Below, piece by piece: positions 31,443 to 39,714 of a stretch of 50,763 nt of DNA. The notes under the pieces are model-generated. The model saw only the letters and a list, made by a program, of their open reading frames with translations. It had not been told where the DNA came from and ran no database searches. Made by a program: the position numbers and the translations under genes. Each line of letters opens with the position of its first letter. Position 1 is the first letter of the stretch. The stretch comes from Treponemataceae bacterium (GTDB taxonomy: Bacteria; Spirochaetota; Spirochaetia; Treponematales; Treponemataceae), in assembly GCA_024680915.1 (NCBI GenBank), contig JAILBN010000049.1, positions 1 to 50,763 on the forward strand, given 5' to 3'.

Positions 31443-34175
31443 ATGGACACTAATACATTAGAATTACTTGATTATTTCCGTATCCGGGATACTGTCGCCG
31501 GATACTGCATGAGCGAGGAAGGTTGTGCGGCCCTTAAGGAAAGACTGCCTTCTCTTGATGTTGATAAAATCGAGAGTAACAAGAGGGAGGGGAGGGAATG
31601 GCTTGCCTATGTCTCCTCCTCTGAAGCCCAGGCACTTACCGGCTGGCCGGTAGTCAAACCGCTTTTCAGAAAGCTGGGCGTTGAGGGGCTAGTCCTTGAA
31701 CTGGAAGAAGTATACTCCCTGTGGCGTTTTTGCAAATGTTCCGCTCAGACAAAGCAGGCTCTTACCCCGGTGGAGGGGGTGAAACGCAAGGTGGAGACAC
31801 CTGCTCTTTCAGCCTTGGCCGCAGAAATTCCTTCGTTGGCAGCTCCTGAGAATGAGATAAACCGTATCATAGACGATTCCGGTCAGATGCGTGACCTGCC
31901 TGAGCTAAGGGCTATCAGAAGCAGTATACAGAAGCTTCATGGGGAGATTAACTCCCTGATAAGGTCCTTCACCTCCAATAATGAATTCAAGGATGTCCTT
32001 CAGTCCGATGTTCCTGTCCTCAGGTCAGACAGACAGGTGCTGGCTGTGAAGGCGAACCAGAAAAACCGTATAAAGGGTATTATCCACGAGGTTTCTCAGA
32101 CAGGTCAGACTGTATTCATTGAGCCTGACGCTGTGGTCCAGAAGAACAATGCCCTTGTACAGGAGGAGTTCCGTCTTGCCCAGGAGGTAAGGAGGATCCT
32201 AAAGACCCTTACCTTTGAGCTGGGCCAGTACCGCTCAGATTTCGAGAAAGCCCATGGGCTTATGATTCGCCTGGACTGCGCCTACGGGGCTGCCCGCTGG
32301 GGAGCCGAGACGGATGGAGTTTTCGCCGCGACGCTGACCGAACCAGATTCAGACGGGGAGGGTGACAGCACCCCGGGTATGGACGCTTCAGCTCTTCAAG
32401 CTGGCCAGCTGGCAAAAAACAACAAGCCCATGAAAATTCTGCCTTTTTTCTCCTCTCCAGTGCTGGTAAAAGCCCGCCATCCCCTCCTGGAAAAACGCGC
32501 GGTTCCCATCACTGTGGAGTTCAGCCGTGATGCCAATGGAGGCCGTGGCCATCGAGTGCTCATTATAACCGGTCCCAACACAGGTGGTAAAACCGTCACT
32601 CTTAAAACAGTGGCTCTTTTTGCCCTTTTGAATCAGAGCGGTTTCCCTGTCCCAGCCGCAGAGGGAACCTCCCTGCCAGTTTTCACAGATGTTTTCGCCG
32701 ACATCGGTGACGAGCAGTCTCTTGACGAGTCTCTTTCCACCTTCTCCGGTCACATGAAGAACATAGCCCGCATCCTTGAAAATGCCGATGAAAATACTCT
32801 CGTGCTTCTTGACGAACTTGGAAGCGGCACCGATCCCCAGGAGGGAGGTGCCATAGCCATGGCGGTTCTTGACGAGCTTATAAAACGCGACAGCTTCGTC
32901 CTTGTTACCACACACCACGGTATCCTTAAAAATTACGGTTATACTCATCCATCATGCACCAATGCCAGCGTTGAGTTCGACACAACGACCCTGGCACCCA
33001 CCTACCGCATCCTTATGGGAATTCCCGGTGAGAGCCATGCTCTGGACATTGCCCGCAGAAACGGCATTCCTTCTGCTATTATGGACGCTGCCCAGTCTTA
33101 TGTGTCCAACAATCAGGCTGATATCTCGGCCCTCATAAAGGGCCTTAATGAAAAGCACATGGAGCTTGTCGCCCAGGAGAAGGAGTTCCGCAGGAAGGAA
33201 CGCCGTATAAGTGACAAATGGCGACGTGTGGATTTGAAGGAGCTACGCCTGCGTCAGGACGAGATGAACCTGCGGGAGCAGGGCTACCGCCGCAGCGTGG
33301 AATTCCTTGACGAGAACCGCCGTATGCTGGAGAACCTTGTCCGGGAGCTCCGGGAGGGCGAGATAACGCGCGAGAAGACCCTTAAGGTGAAAGAGACTAT
33401 AGCTGATCTGTCCCATGCGGTGGATGCAGAGCGAAAGGCCATTCAGGAAGAACAGGATGCCATAGAGGACTTCCGTCGCAAGGTGGTTCAGAATGAGCTT
33501 GAGGCTGAGGAAAAGGAGCTTTCTGGCGAGGTCTCAGGCCTTAACGCGAAAGAAAAGCGGATCCGTAAGCAGGCGGGTTTAACTGATGATGATCTTTCTG
33601 TACGGAAGTCGCCGGCAGTAGAGAAAGAGCCAGCCTTCGAGACAGGTGTGGACGTTCTGCTCAAGGGCGGTCGCCAGACCGGAGTTCTGGTTGCGAAAGC
33701 AAAAAAAGGCAGCTGGCTTGTCCAGGTGGGCAGCCTTAAAATGACTGTTAAGGAAAAGGATTTGATGATTGCCCCTAAGCAGAGTAAGCCTGTGGTGTCC
33801 GTGGAGGTAGCGTCTGACGACCGCCAGTACGGGGCTGGCTTGTCCTTGGGAGCCTCCGGAGCTTTGGACTCCTCCAGGAGCCAAGTCTCCTCCGACGGCC
33901 GGGTATCCTTTAATCCTGTATCCACAGAGCGGCCCAAATTCGAACTCCGTTTGCTGGGAATGCGCTATGAGGAGGCAATCCGCGCCTTGGAGCATCAGCT
34001 TGATTTATGTGCTATTAACAATTTCAAAGAGTTCTCTGTCATTCATGGCAAGGGAAATGGTATTTTGCAGGAGGCGGTACAGAAGTATCTGGACGGCTAT
34101 GCAGGGGTCAAGGATTACCATTTCGCAAAGCCAGAGGACGGCGGTACCGGTAAGACATACGTTGTTCTGTTATAG
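31443..34175 (+). CDS. mutS2: MutS2-family ATPase with C-terminal Smr domain
   Basis: 910 residues. Core and lever helices are followed by the ATPase: Walker A ITGPNTGGKTVTLKT, Walker B LVLLDELGSGTDPQ and the switch STFSGHMKN. A long charged coiled coil spans about 560-690. The Smr domain is at the C-terminus. MutS2 proteins suppress recombination or rescue collided ribosomes. In the Smr domain the HGxGxG motif is kept (VIHGKGNGIL), but the catalytic LDLR motif of nuclease-active homologues reads LRLL (FELRLLGMRYEEA). A charged insert (EPDSDGEGDSTPG) lies before the ATPase core. The last codons are duplicated just downstream. Confidence 0.93.
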   Translation: MDTNTLELLDYFRIRDTVAGYCMSEEGCAALKERLPSLDVDKIESNKREGREWLAYVSSSEAQALTGWPVVKPLFRKLGVEGLVLELEEVYSLWRFCKCSAQTKQALTPVEGVKRKVETPALSALAAEIPSLAAPENEINRIIDDSGQMRDLPELRAIRSSIQKLHGEINSLIRSFTSNNEFKDVLQSDVPVLRSDRQVLAVKANQKNRIKGIIHEVSQTGQTVFIEPDAVVQKNNALVQEEFRLAQEVRRILKTLTFELGQYRSDFEKAHGLMIRLDCAYGAARWGAETDGVFAATLTEPDSDGEGDSTPGMDASALQAGQLAKNNKPMKILPFFSSPVLVKARHPLLEKRAVPITVEFSRDANGGRGHRVLIITGPNTGGKTVTLKTVALFALLNQSGFPVPAAEGTSLPVFTDVFADIGDEQSLDESLSTFSGHMKNIARILENADENTLVLLDELGSGTDPQEGGAIAMAVLDELIKRDSFVLVTTHHGILKNYGYTHPSCTNASVEFDTTTLAPTYRILMGIPGESHALDIARRNGIPSAIMDAAQSYVSNNQADISALIKGLNEKHMELVAQEKEFRRKERRISDKWRRVDLKELRLRQDEMNLREQGYRRSVEFLDENRRMLENLVRELREGEITREKTLKVKETIADLSHAVDAERKAIQEEQDAIEDFRRKVVQNELEAEEKELSGEVSGLNAKEKRIRKQAGLTDDDLSVRKSPAVEKEPAFETGVDVLLKGGRQTGVLVAKAKKGSWLVQVGSLKMTVKEKDLMIAPKQSKPVVSVEVASDDRQYGAGLSLGASGALDSSRSQVSSDGRVSFNPVSTERPKFELRLLGMRYEEAIRALEHQLDLCAINNFKEFSVIHGKGNGILQEAVQKYLDGYAGVKDYHFAKPEDGGTGKTYVVLL

Positions 34176-34201
34176 AAGTGTCTGCGTCCATGGATGGATG
34201 C
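34142..34201. repeat. 60-bp direct repeat, copy 1 (3' end of mutS2)
   Basis: Matches 34272-34331 with two mismatches (34145 and 34199). It covers the last mutS2 codons, the stop and 26 nt beyond. Confidence 0.9.
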
Positions 34202-34271
34202 AAGAAGTGTGAGTTTGGCACATCCTGTGACAAACTCGAAGAGGTTGGGCGCAAGGACGCGACCAACCGTC

Positions 34272-34331
34272 CGGCACCGGTAAGACATACGTTGTTCTGT
34301 TATAGAAGTGTCTGCGTCCATGGATGGACGC
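34272..34331. repeat. 60-bp direct repeat, copy 2
   Basis: Second copy, 130 nt downstream of the first. It includes GCGTCCAT facing ATGGACGC (perfect in this copy, one mismatch in copy 1). It looks like a tandem duplication of the mutS2 end, and it sits at the left boundary of the probable acquired segment. Confidence 0.9.
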
Positions 34332-34354
34332 TTGCTTGTCGCATAACGACGGTT

Positions 34355-34790
34355 TTATACAGTTGTGGTGGCAAGCTCCTCTGCAAGTTTCTGTACTTCC
34401 TCAAGGGAAAGTCCGATGCATTTGGCTATGATTTCAGGAGATATGTTTTTTTTGAGAAGATTCTGCGCATCTTCAATGGCTTTTTGTTCTCTGCCTTCTG
34501 CAATGCCGTCATTGCGCCAAGTACGAATGCAATCTTCCTCGTCGTATTCAGTAAGACTCATAGCCATCACCTACGCTCTTTGTTCCTTGAAATAGCCGTC
34601 AAGCAGTCCCTCTTCAACAGCCCACTCGACAGCTTCTTCCACGGCATCTTTCTTTTCCATGCCGTTCCTTATGTTTGTGGCGATCCGACCTACATACTGT
34701 ACATAATGATACAATGCTTTGCAGTTTTTTTGAAGAACAGTGTTGTGGTTCTGATTGATGTTTATGACAGACGCAGTCCACTATGGACAA
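34355..34790 (-). pseudogene. Remnant of an Rpn/PD-(D/E)XK nuclease-family transposase gene
   Basis: The minus strand encodes the C-terminal third of this family: NTVLQKNCKALYHYVQYVGR, IATNIRNGMEKKDAVEEAVE, WAVEEGLLDGYFKEQRA. A TAG stop follows at 34573-34571 where sense would be expected, and the same frame then continues MAMSLTEYDEEDCIRTWRND, GIAEGREQKAIEDAQNLLKK, NISPEIIAKCIGLSLEEVQK. The N-terminal nuclease domain is missing: the frame meets another stop near 34790. So it is truncated and interrupted. Such genes are mobile-element-like and often multicopy in treponemes. The plus-strand frame over this stretch is a shadow. Confidence 0.8.
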
Positions 34791-35006
34791 GAGGCAAAAC
34801 TAACGAGCCAAGGCCATGAGCGAAGCTTGCTTTTACTTGTTCGTATTCTTTATACGAACGAGATAGTAAAAAAAATGAACTTTTCGGGTGCGATTTGCGG
34901 AAAAAAATAAAAAAACGTAAGTTTAGCTGAGATTTAGATTTACCTGATATAGTTAAACTGAATTCGAGTTTTGAGCATATCTATCCGCACTTGTAGGAGG
35001 AGCCTC
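34791..35006. other. AT-rich gap before the LRR/metzincin gene
   Basis: 216 nt without a gene; 34850-34960 is very AT-rich. It probably holds the promoter of the next gene (for example TATAGT near 34949), but no convincing -35 box is seen. AGGAGGA lies directly before the ATG at 35007. Confidence 0.35.
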
Positions 35007-38000
35007 ATGAAAACCATCCGTAAAGCCATTCTTTTCATCGTGTTCGCGCTTGTTGCCGTCTCCGCTTTTTCCCAGATAAAAGCCGACGTAACCGGCTGGA
35101 AAAAAAACGATTTTACTAAAGATTGGAAAGACTACGAGTGGACATTTTCAACAACCGCCCTAAAAGCCGGAGAAAACTCCGTCATTTTTACATACACAAG
35201 CGGTGCGCACAAACTTTGCCTTAAAGACGTTGTAATCAAGGCTGACGGAAGAACAGTCCTTACGGACGACACGGAAAAATCAGCAGGCTTGAACCCAAAA
35301 AGCATGGAATACACGTTCAATCTTACGACAGTGCCTAGAAAACTTACCCTCACGGCAAAAGCGCGAACGGCGGGCGGCTCAGATTCAGCCGGATACATCA
35401 GTTTTGGCGACAGAATTATAGACGGCGTTCTTTATATAGGTTATGGGCAGAAATCAATCCCTGACAAGAAATACAAGGGCAATCAGGATATCACAGAAAT
35501 CAGATTTTCGGAGACCGTTACGAAAATCGGCTCGAATGCATTTCAGGGCATTAAAGGACTTAAAAAAGTCGTTATACCAGGTAATGTCAAAACTATTGGA
35601 GATGGTGCGTTCACATCTTGTACGAATCTTGAGGAAGTTCTTATTGAAGAAGGCGTTGAGATAATTAAAAGTTATGTTTTTTATGGCTGTAAAAATCTAA
35701 AATCGGTAACTTTCCCAAAATCCGTTCAGCAAATTTTTACTGAAGGTCTTTTTTGGGAAACTAATTCGTCTATAATTTTCCATTGCTATGCAGGAAGTGA
35801 AGCTTACAATCTCGGCTTGAAATCAAATTATTCGGTCGATATTATCGGTATTGATGAGAAATACGCCACGAGCATTACGGAACTGGACTTTTCCGGTAAT
35901 TCAGTCATAAATCAGATGAATGTTTATTGCCCGAACCTTAAGACAATAAAACTTGGTCGTAATGTAGAGAAAATCGCAGCAGAGGCTTTCCGAAAAAATG
36001 ATGTTGTAAGTATTGACCTTAACAACAACCTTGCAGAAATCGGGAAAAACGCCTTTAACGACAAGACGATTTTACGCGTGAAACGCGGAACATACGGCGA
36101 CAACTGGGCAAAATCGAACGGATATTACCTTAGCGGAGTTCTTGCCGACATCAACTATTATACAAAAGACCGCTCCAAACAAATTACAGAAGATTTTACG
36201 CGCATTTTGTGCGACGATACTCCTTATGCAGAGTGGACTTCGTACAAATTTAACACACAGCAGCCGCTTAAACTTGAAGAAGTCGATAACAAACTCGTCC
36301 TTACGTCATTCATGCTTTATCCGTGCAAGAACGTAACCGTTACGGCTCCTGACGGCAAAAAACTCATTAGCAAAAAGACGATTCAGCCGCTTACGCGAAC
36401 GGTTCTTTGCGACTTCGATTTTATGGCGGACAGCGTGGAAAACTACACGCTTACAACAGACGATGCGTTTTACAAAAAGCTTGTTTCAATTCCTGTAGAC
36501 TGGGATATCTCGTTTCACGACTGGTACTATCGGCCTGCGAACATGATGCCTGTTCATTGCCGCCAGTGGATTGCCGGTATTTATAACGTGGCGTATATAA
36601 TCGGTTTGCCTGAGTACGAAAGAAGATGTTACGAAGCCGTTGAGAAAAAGCTTCTCGTTACGAACGAAGAACTTACCGAATTTCTTACGAAAGAGCAGAT
36701 GGAAAAGCTTTTGGAAAAAGCAAGGTCTTTCTCGCTTATACTTTGCAAATGTGCTGATGGATACGGTGTATCAGGCGGGCATCCGATTTATCTTAGCAAC
36801 TCATGGATTGTGGGGCTTTCAGAGGGAACTCCGAACGGCTTCTGGCATGAGTTTTCGCACAGTATGGGCTGGGGACATCAGCATGGAAACATGTGCAACA
36901 ACAGTCGTACCAAACCGTACGATGAGGACTGGCCGACAATCGGAAGCAAATTATTGCAAGAAGAGTTCAAAAACGGAAATGTGCCGTACTGCGAGGGCGA
37001 AACTTTCTTGAATCCGTGGTTTTTCTCGCCCGAGCACATGAACGAGCCTGACCCGGAAAAAGATGTCGTGAAAAACGGCGTTCTATATATCGGTGAAAGA
37101 ATGCCGTGCGCGGAATCGCATAAAAATCAGACAGATTTTACAAAGGTTGTGTTTCCTTCATCAGTCGAGATTTTCAAAGATTCTGCTTTCTACGGAACTT
37201 CGATTCAGGAAATCCCAATTCCGTCGAGCGTTACAGATATAAGGAATTCTGCGTTCAATTCGTGCATGGACTTGAAATCGATAGTTATTCCGAACACAGT
37301 TAAGACGATAGGAGACAGTGCGTTTCAAAACTGTAAATCGCTTGCTTCGGCAATAATAGGAAGCGGATTGCGCGAACTGAAATATAGGATTTTCAAAGGC
37401 TCCGGTTTGACTGAAATTACAATTCCGGGTAGCGTAAAGGTTATCGGGAAAGAATCGTTCCGGGACTGCAAAAAGCTTTCAAAAGTCACAATTGCGGATG
37501 GCGTAAAGAAAATCGACGATGATGCGTTCAATAATACGGCACTTAGAGAACTTGAGATTCCGGCGAGCGTAACGGAAATAGGCAAGAATATAACGTCGAA
37601 GAATGTTGTGTGGATTGTAGAAGAGGGCTGTTACGCTTATGATTTCGCACTCAAAAACAATTTCTATATAAAGCAGGATGCAGGACCGCTGGAAGAAAAT
37701 GTTACAAGAATTCTGGCAGAGAGCAATAATGTTGAGAACGCACCTGTTGACAGCTGGCAGAATGGCACTTTCACTTCAAAGGATGTCCGTCGCCGGTGGG
37801 ATTTTTCTTCAATTCTTAACGACAACGGCACAGGTAAATACGTAATAACGTTCACTTATAAAAGCGGTGCTCACAAACTGTGCCTTTCTGACGCACTTTT
37901 TATGGCTGACGGCAATGCAATCGCGTTTTATCCGGAAATGCGGTCGGCTGGATTAAACCCGACTGAAATTCTTTATGCCATAAGCGTTCCGAAGGGAACG

Positions 38001-38891
38001 AAAAAATTGGAGTTTCTTGCGCTTGCTCACACTGCAGGTGGAAATGACTCCAATGGCACAATAACAGTCTCTATGCAGGACGACGGAACCCTTGAAGGCA
38101 TCGCAGCAAGAATTATGACAGAAAGCAGCAATGCCGCGCTTGCGCCCTCAAACAAATGGGATAAAGACACATTCACAACAAATGATGTCCGGCGTAAGTG
38201 GGATTTTTCTTCTTTGCTTAAAGGAAATGCGGGCGGAGAATATGTCGTGTCGTTCGTCTACAAAAACGGGAATAATTCGCTTGTTTTGAGCGATACGCTT
38301 TTTGTCGCCGACGGAAAACCGATTGCTCATTTCCCGGAGCAGGAAACTACAGGAAAAGACAACTGCCAGATTGCTTACAGAATAGATGTTCCGAAGAATA
38401 CGAAAAAGCTTGAGATGTATGCGATTGTCAAAAAGTCCGGCGGCGACACGAACGGAACGGTGCTCGTAGAAACGCTGTCAAACAAGGTTACAAGGATTTT
38501 ATCAGAAACAAGAAAAGCGGAAATTGCGTCGAGCGAAAGCTGGGGAAAAGATACTTTCACGGAAAATGATGTGCGCCGTAAATGGGATTTTTCTGCAGTG
38601 CTGAGCAGCGAGGATGGCGAAATTGTTTCCGGCGGCGAATATACGGTGTCGTTCTTATATACGGCTGATGGAATTAAGGCGAATTTGTCAGACATTCTGT
38701 ATCTTTCTGATGTTATGTTCTTTGCGGACGGCAATCTTGTTCAGTATTTCCCTGAGACGCGGACAACAAAGCTCCTTGTAGCACCGATTGAGTACACGAT
38801 TGAAGTTCCAAACGGAACTAAAAAACTTGAGATGTCCGCGCTTGCACGGAATAAGGCTGGTTCTGGAATTATCAGTGTGACTGCGGAATAA
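35007..38891 (+). CDS. Secreted BspA-type LRR protein with metzincin-like zinc motif and four repeated beta modules
   Basis: 1294 residues from ATG 35007 (AGGAGGA site). The signal peptide ends near AVSAFSQ. A beta module (about 27-133; FTYTSGAHKLCLKDV, AGLNPKSMEYTF) comes first. LRR_5 (BspA) repeats follow at about 135-370 (VVIPGNVKTIGDGAFTSCTN). A central domain carries HEFSHSMGWGH at 614-624, the HExxHxxGxxH zinc signature of metzincins. A second LRR block is at about 690-880. Three more copies of the first module end the protein; all share a DVRRKWDF-like opening, an ADG turn and KKLE. Codon use (frequent GCG, ACG, TCG, AAA) differs from neighbours. It is probably a surface or secreted protease-adhesin. 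I see no clear Met-turn after the motif, so the metzincin assignment is tentative. Confidence 0.75.
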   Translation: MKTIRKAILFIVFALVAVSAFSQIKADVTGWKKNDFTKDWKDYEWTFSTTALKAGENSVIFTYTSGAHKLCLKDVVIKADGRTVLTDDTEKSAGLNPKSMEYTFNLTTVPRKLTLTAKARTAGGSDSAGYISFGDRIIDGVLYIGYGQKSIPDKKYKGNQDITEIRFSETVTKIGSNAFQGIKGLKKVVIPGNVKTIGDGAFTSCTNLEEVLIEEGVEIIKSYVFYGCKNLKSVTFPKSVQQIFTEGLFWETNSSIIFHCYAGSEAYNLGLKSNYSVDIIGIDEKYATSITELDFSGNSVINQMNVYCPNLKTIKLGRNVEKIAAEAFRKNDVVSIDLNNNLAEIGKNAFNDKTILRVKRGTYGDNWAKSNGYYLSGVLADINYYTKDRSKQITEDFTRILCDDTPYAEWTSYKFNTQQPLKLEEVDNKLVLTSFMLYPCKNVTVTAPDGKKLISKKTIQPLTRTVLCDFDFMADSVENYTLTTDDAFYKKLVSIPVDWDISFHDWYYRPANMMPVHCRQWIAGIYNVAYIIGLPEYERRCYEAVEKKLLVTNEELTEFLTKEQMEKLLEKARSFSLILCKCADGYGVSGGHPIYLSNSWIVGLSEGTPNGFWHEFSHSMGWGHQHGNMCNNSRTKPYDEDWPTIGSKLLQEEFKNGNVPYCEGETFLNPWFFSPEHMNEPDPEKDVVKNGVLYIGERMPCAESHKNQTDFTKVVFPSSVEIFKDSAFYGTSIQEIPIPSSVTDIRNSAFNSCMDLKSIVIPNTVKTIGDSAFQNCKSLASAIIGSGLRELKYRIFKGSGLTEITIPGSVKVIGKESFRDCKKLSKVTIADGVKKIDDDAFNNTALRELEIPASVTEIGKNITSKNVVWIVEEGCYAYDFALKNNFYIKQDAGPLEENVTRILAESNNVENAPVDSWQNGTFTSKDVRRRWDFSSILNDNGTGKYVITFTYKSGAHKLCLSDALFMADGNAIAFYPEMRSAGLNPTEILYAISVPKGTKKLEFLALAHTAGGNDSNGTITVSMQDDGTLEGIAARIMTESSNAALAPSNKWDKDTFTTNDVRRKWDFSSLLKGNAGGEYVVSFVYKNGNNSLVLSDTLFVADGKPIAHFPEQETTGKDNCQIAYRIDVPKNTKKLEMYAIVKKSGGDTNGTVLVETLSNKVTRILSETRKAEIASSESWGKDTFTENDVRRKWDFSAVLSSEDGEIVSGGEYTVSFLYTADGIKANLSDILYLSDVMFFADGNLVQYFPETRTTKLLVAPIEYTIEVPNGTKKLEMSALARNKAGSGIISVTAE

Positions 38892-38931
38892 GGAGATAGT
38901 TTGCGTTAGCAAGCCACGGAACACCCGACTG

Positions 38932-38950
38932 CCGGTTTTTTCGAAACCGG
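38932..38950 (+). terminator. Hairpin after the LRR/metzincin gene
   Basis: CCGGTTT (38932-38938) pairs with AAACCGG (38944-38950). It lies 40 nt after the stop; no T-tract follows. Confidence 0.4.
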
Positions 38951-38972
38951 TGGACACGCCCGAAGCTGTAAA

Positions 38973-39048
38973 TGAATAAATATACACTTCATATTCATAA
39001 GCTTGACATTCGTCCATTATTTATACATATTTATTGTATACATATTCA
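38973..39048 (+). promoter_or_regulatory. argR promoter with candidate ARG boxes
   Basis: TTGACA (39003-39008), 17 nt, CATATT (39026-39031). Two ARG-box-like sites resemble TGAATwwwwATTCA: TGAATAAATATACA (38973-38986) and TGTATACATATTCA (39035-39048). The second overlaps the predicted start of transcription. This fits negative autoregulation by ArgR. Confidence 0.5.
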
Positions 39049-39059
39049 CGAGGAATTGC

Positions 39060-39533
39060 ATGAAAGAACGACTCACACGTCTTAAAATAATCCGTAAACT
39101 GATAAAAACTTATCGAATAGAAAGCCAGGAAGCCCTTCTGGGATATCTGACGAAAGAAGGCTTTGAGGTCACTCAGGCCACTCTTTCCAGGGATCTTAAG
39201 CTGCTTAAGGTGGGTAAGGTTTCCGACGGTCACAACGGCTACGTCTATACTTTGCCGGGTGAGGAGGACAGGCAGGAATCTGAGCTGTCACTTGCACAGG
39301 ACTTCATGAGGGGTTATATTTCTATCGAGTGCTCCGGCAACATGGCTGTCATAAAGACTTACTCAGGCTATGCCGACGTGGTGGCTCAGTCCATAGACTC
39401 CATGGGCATGGACGAGGTTCTGGGAACAATCGCCGGTGGTGATAACTGTGTATTCGCCTGTCTTAGGGAAGGGGTCAACGGAGACCAGTTCCTTGATGCT
39501 CTTAAGCTGAAGGTGCCTGAGTTGGACGAATAG
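39060..39533 (+). CDS. argR: Arginine repressor ArgR
   Basis: 157 residues from ATG 39060, chosen for GAGGA at 39050 and because the family begins about there (RLTRLKIIRKLIKTYRIESQ). The N-terminal winged helix-turn-helix includes TQATLSRDLKLLKVGKV. The C-terminal arginine-binding and hexamerisation domain includes DEVLGTIAGGDNCVFACLREG. ArgR represses arginine synthesis and activates catabolism when arginine is bound. No arg gene is adjacent, so its targets lie elsewhere. Confidence 0.92.
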   Translation: MKERLTRLKIIRKLIKTYRIESQEALLGYLTKEGFEVTQATLSRDLKLLKVGKVSDGHNGYVYTLPGEEDRQESELSLAQDFMRGYISIECSGNMAVIKTYSGYADVVAQSIDSMGMDEVLGTIAGGDNCVFACLREGVNGDQFLDALKLKVPELDE

Positions 39534-39714
39534 GAAGGCGGAAAACGCGACTTGTGTGCTTCGCGCTTGCAGAATGCGTGGTCGCAGAGTGTTCTGGTAG
39601 GGTCTTCGCTGCTTGCGCGGGAAGTAGAGAACCCAAGGGTTGTCGTCGCGACCATTAATAATAAGTTGACAAACAAAAGCACGCCGCCTGAGAGCGGTAT
39701 TTTTTGGGGGATAT
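39534..39714. other. argR-pgi intergenic region
   Basis: 181 nt. It contains TTGACA at 39665-39670 but no -10 box at the right distance. A short stem, CCGC-GCGG followed by ATTTTTT (about 39682-39703), sits just before the GGGGGA ribosome site of pgi and could attenuate it. Confidence 0.3.

Noticed and set aside
34178-34819. A 213-codon plus-strand frame after mutS2
   Set aside because: The minus strand here reads as the C-terminus of an Rpn/PD-(D/E)XK protein with family-like sequence, so the plus frame is a shadow running through the duplication.
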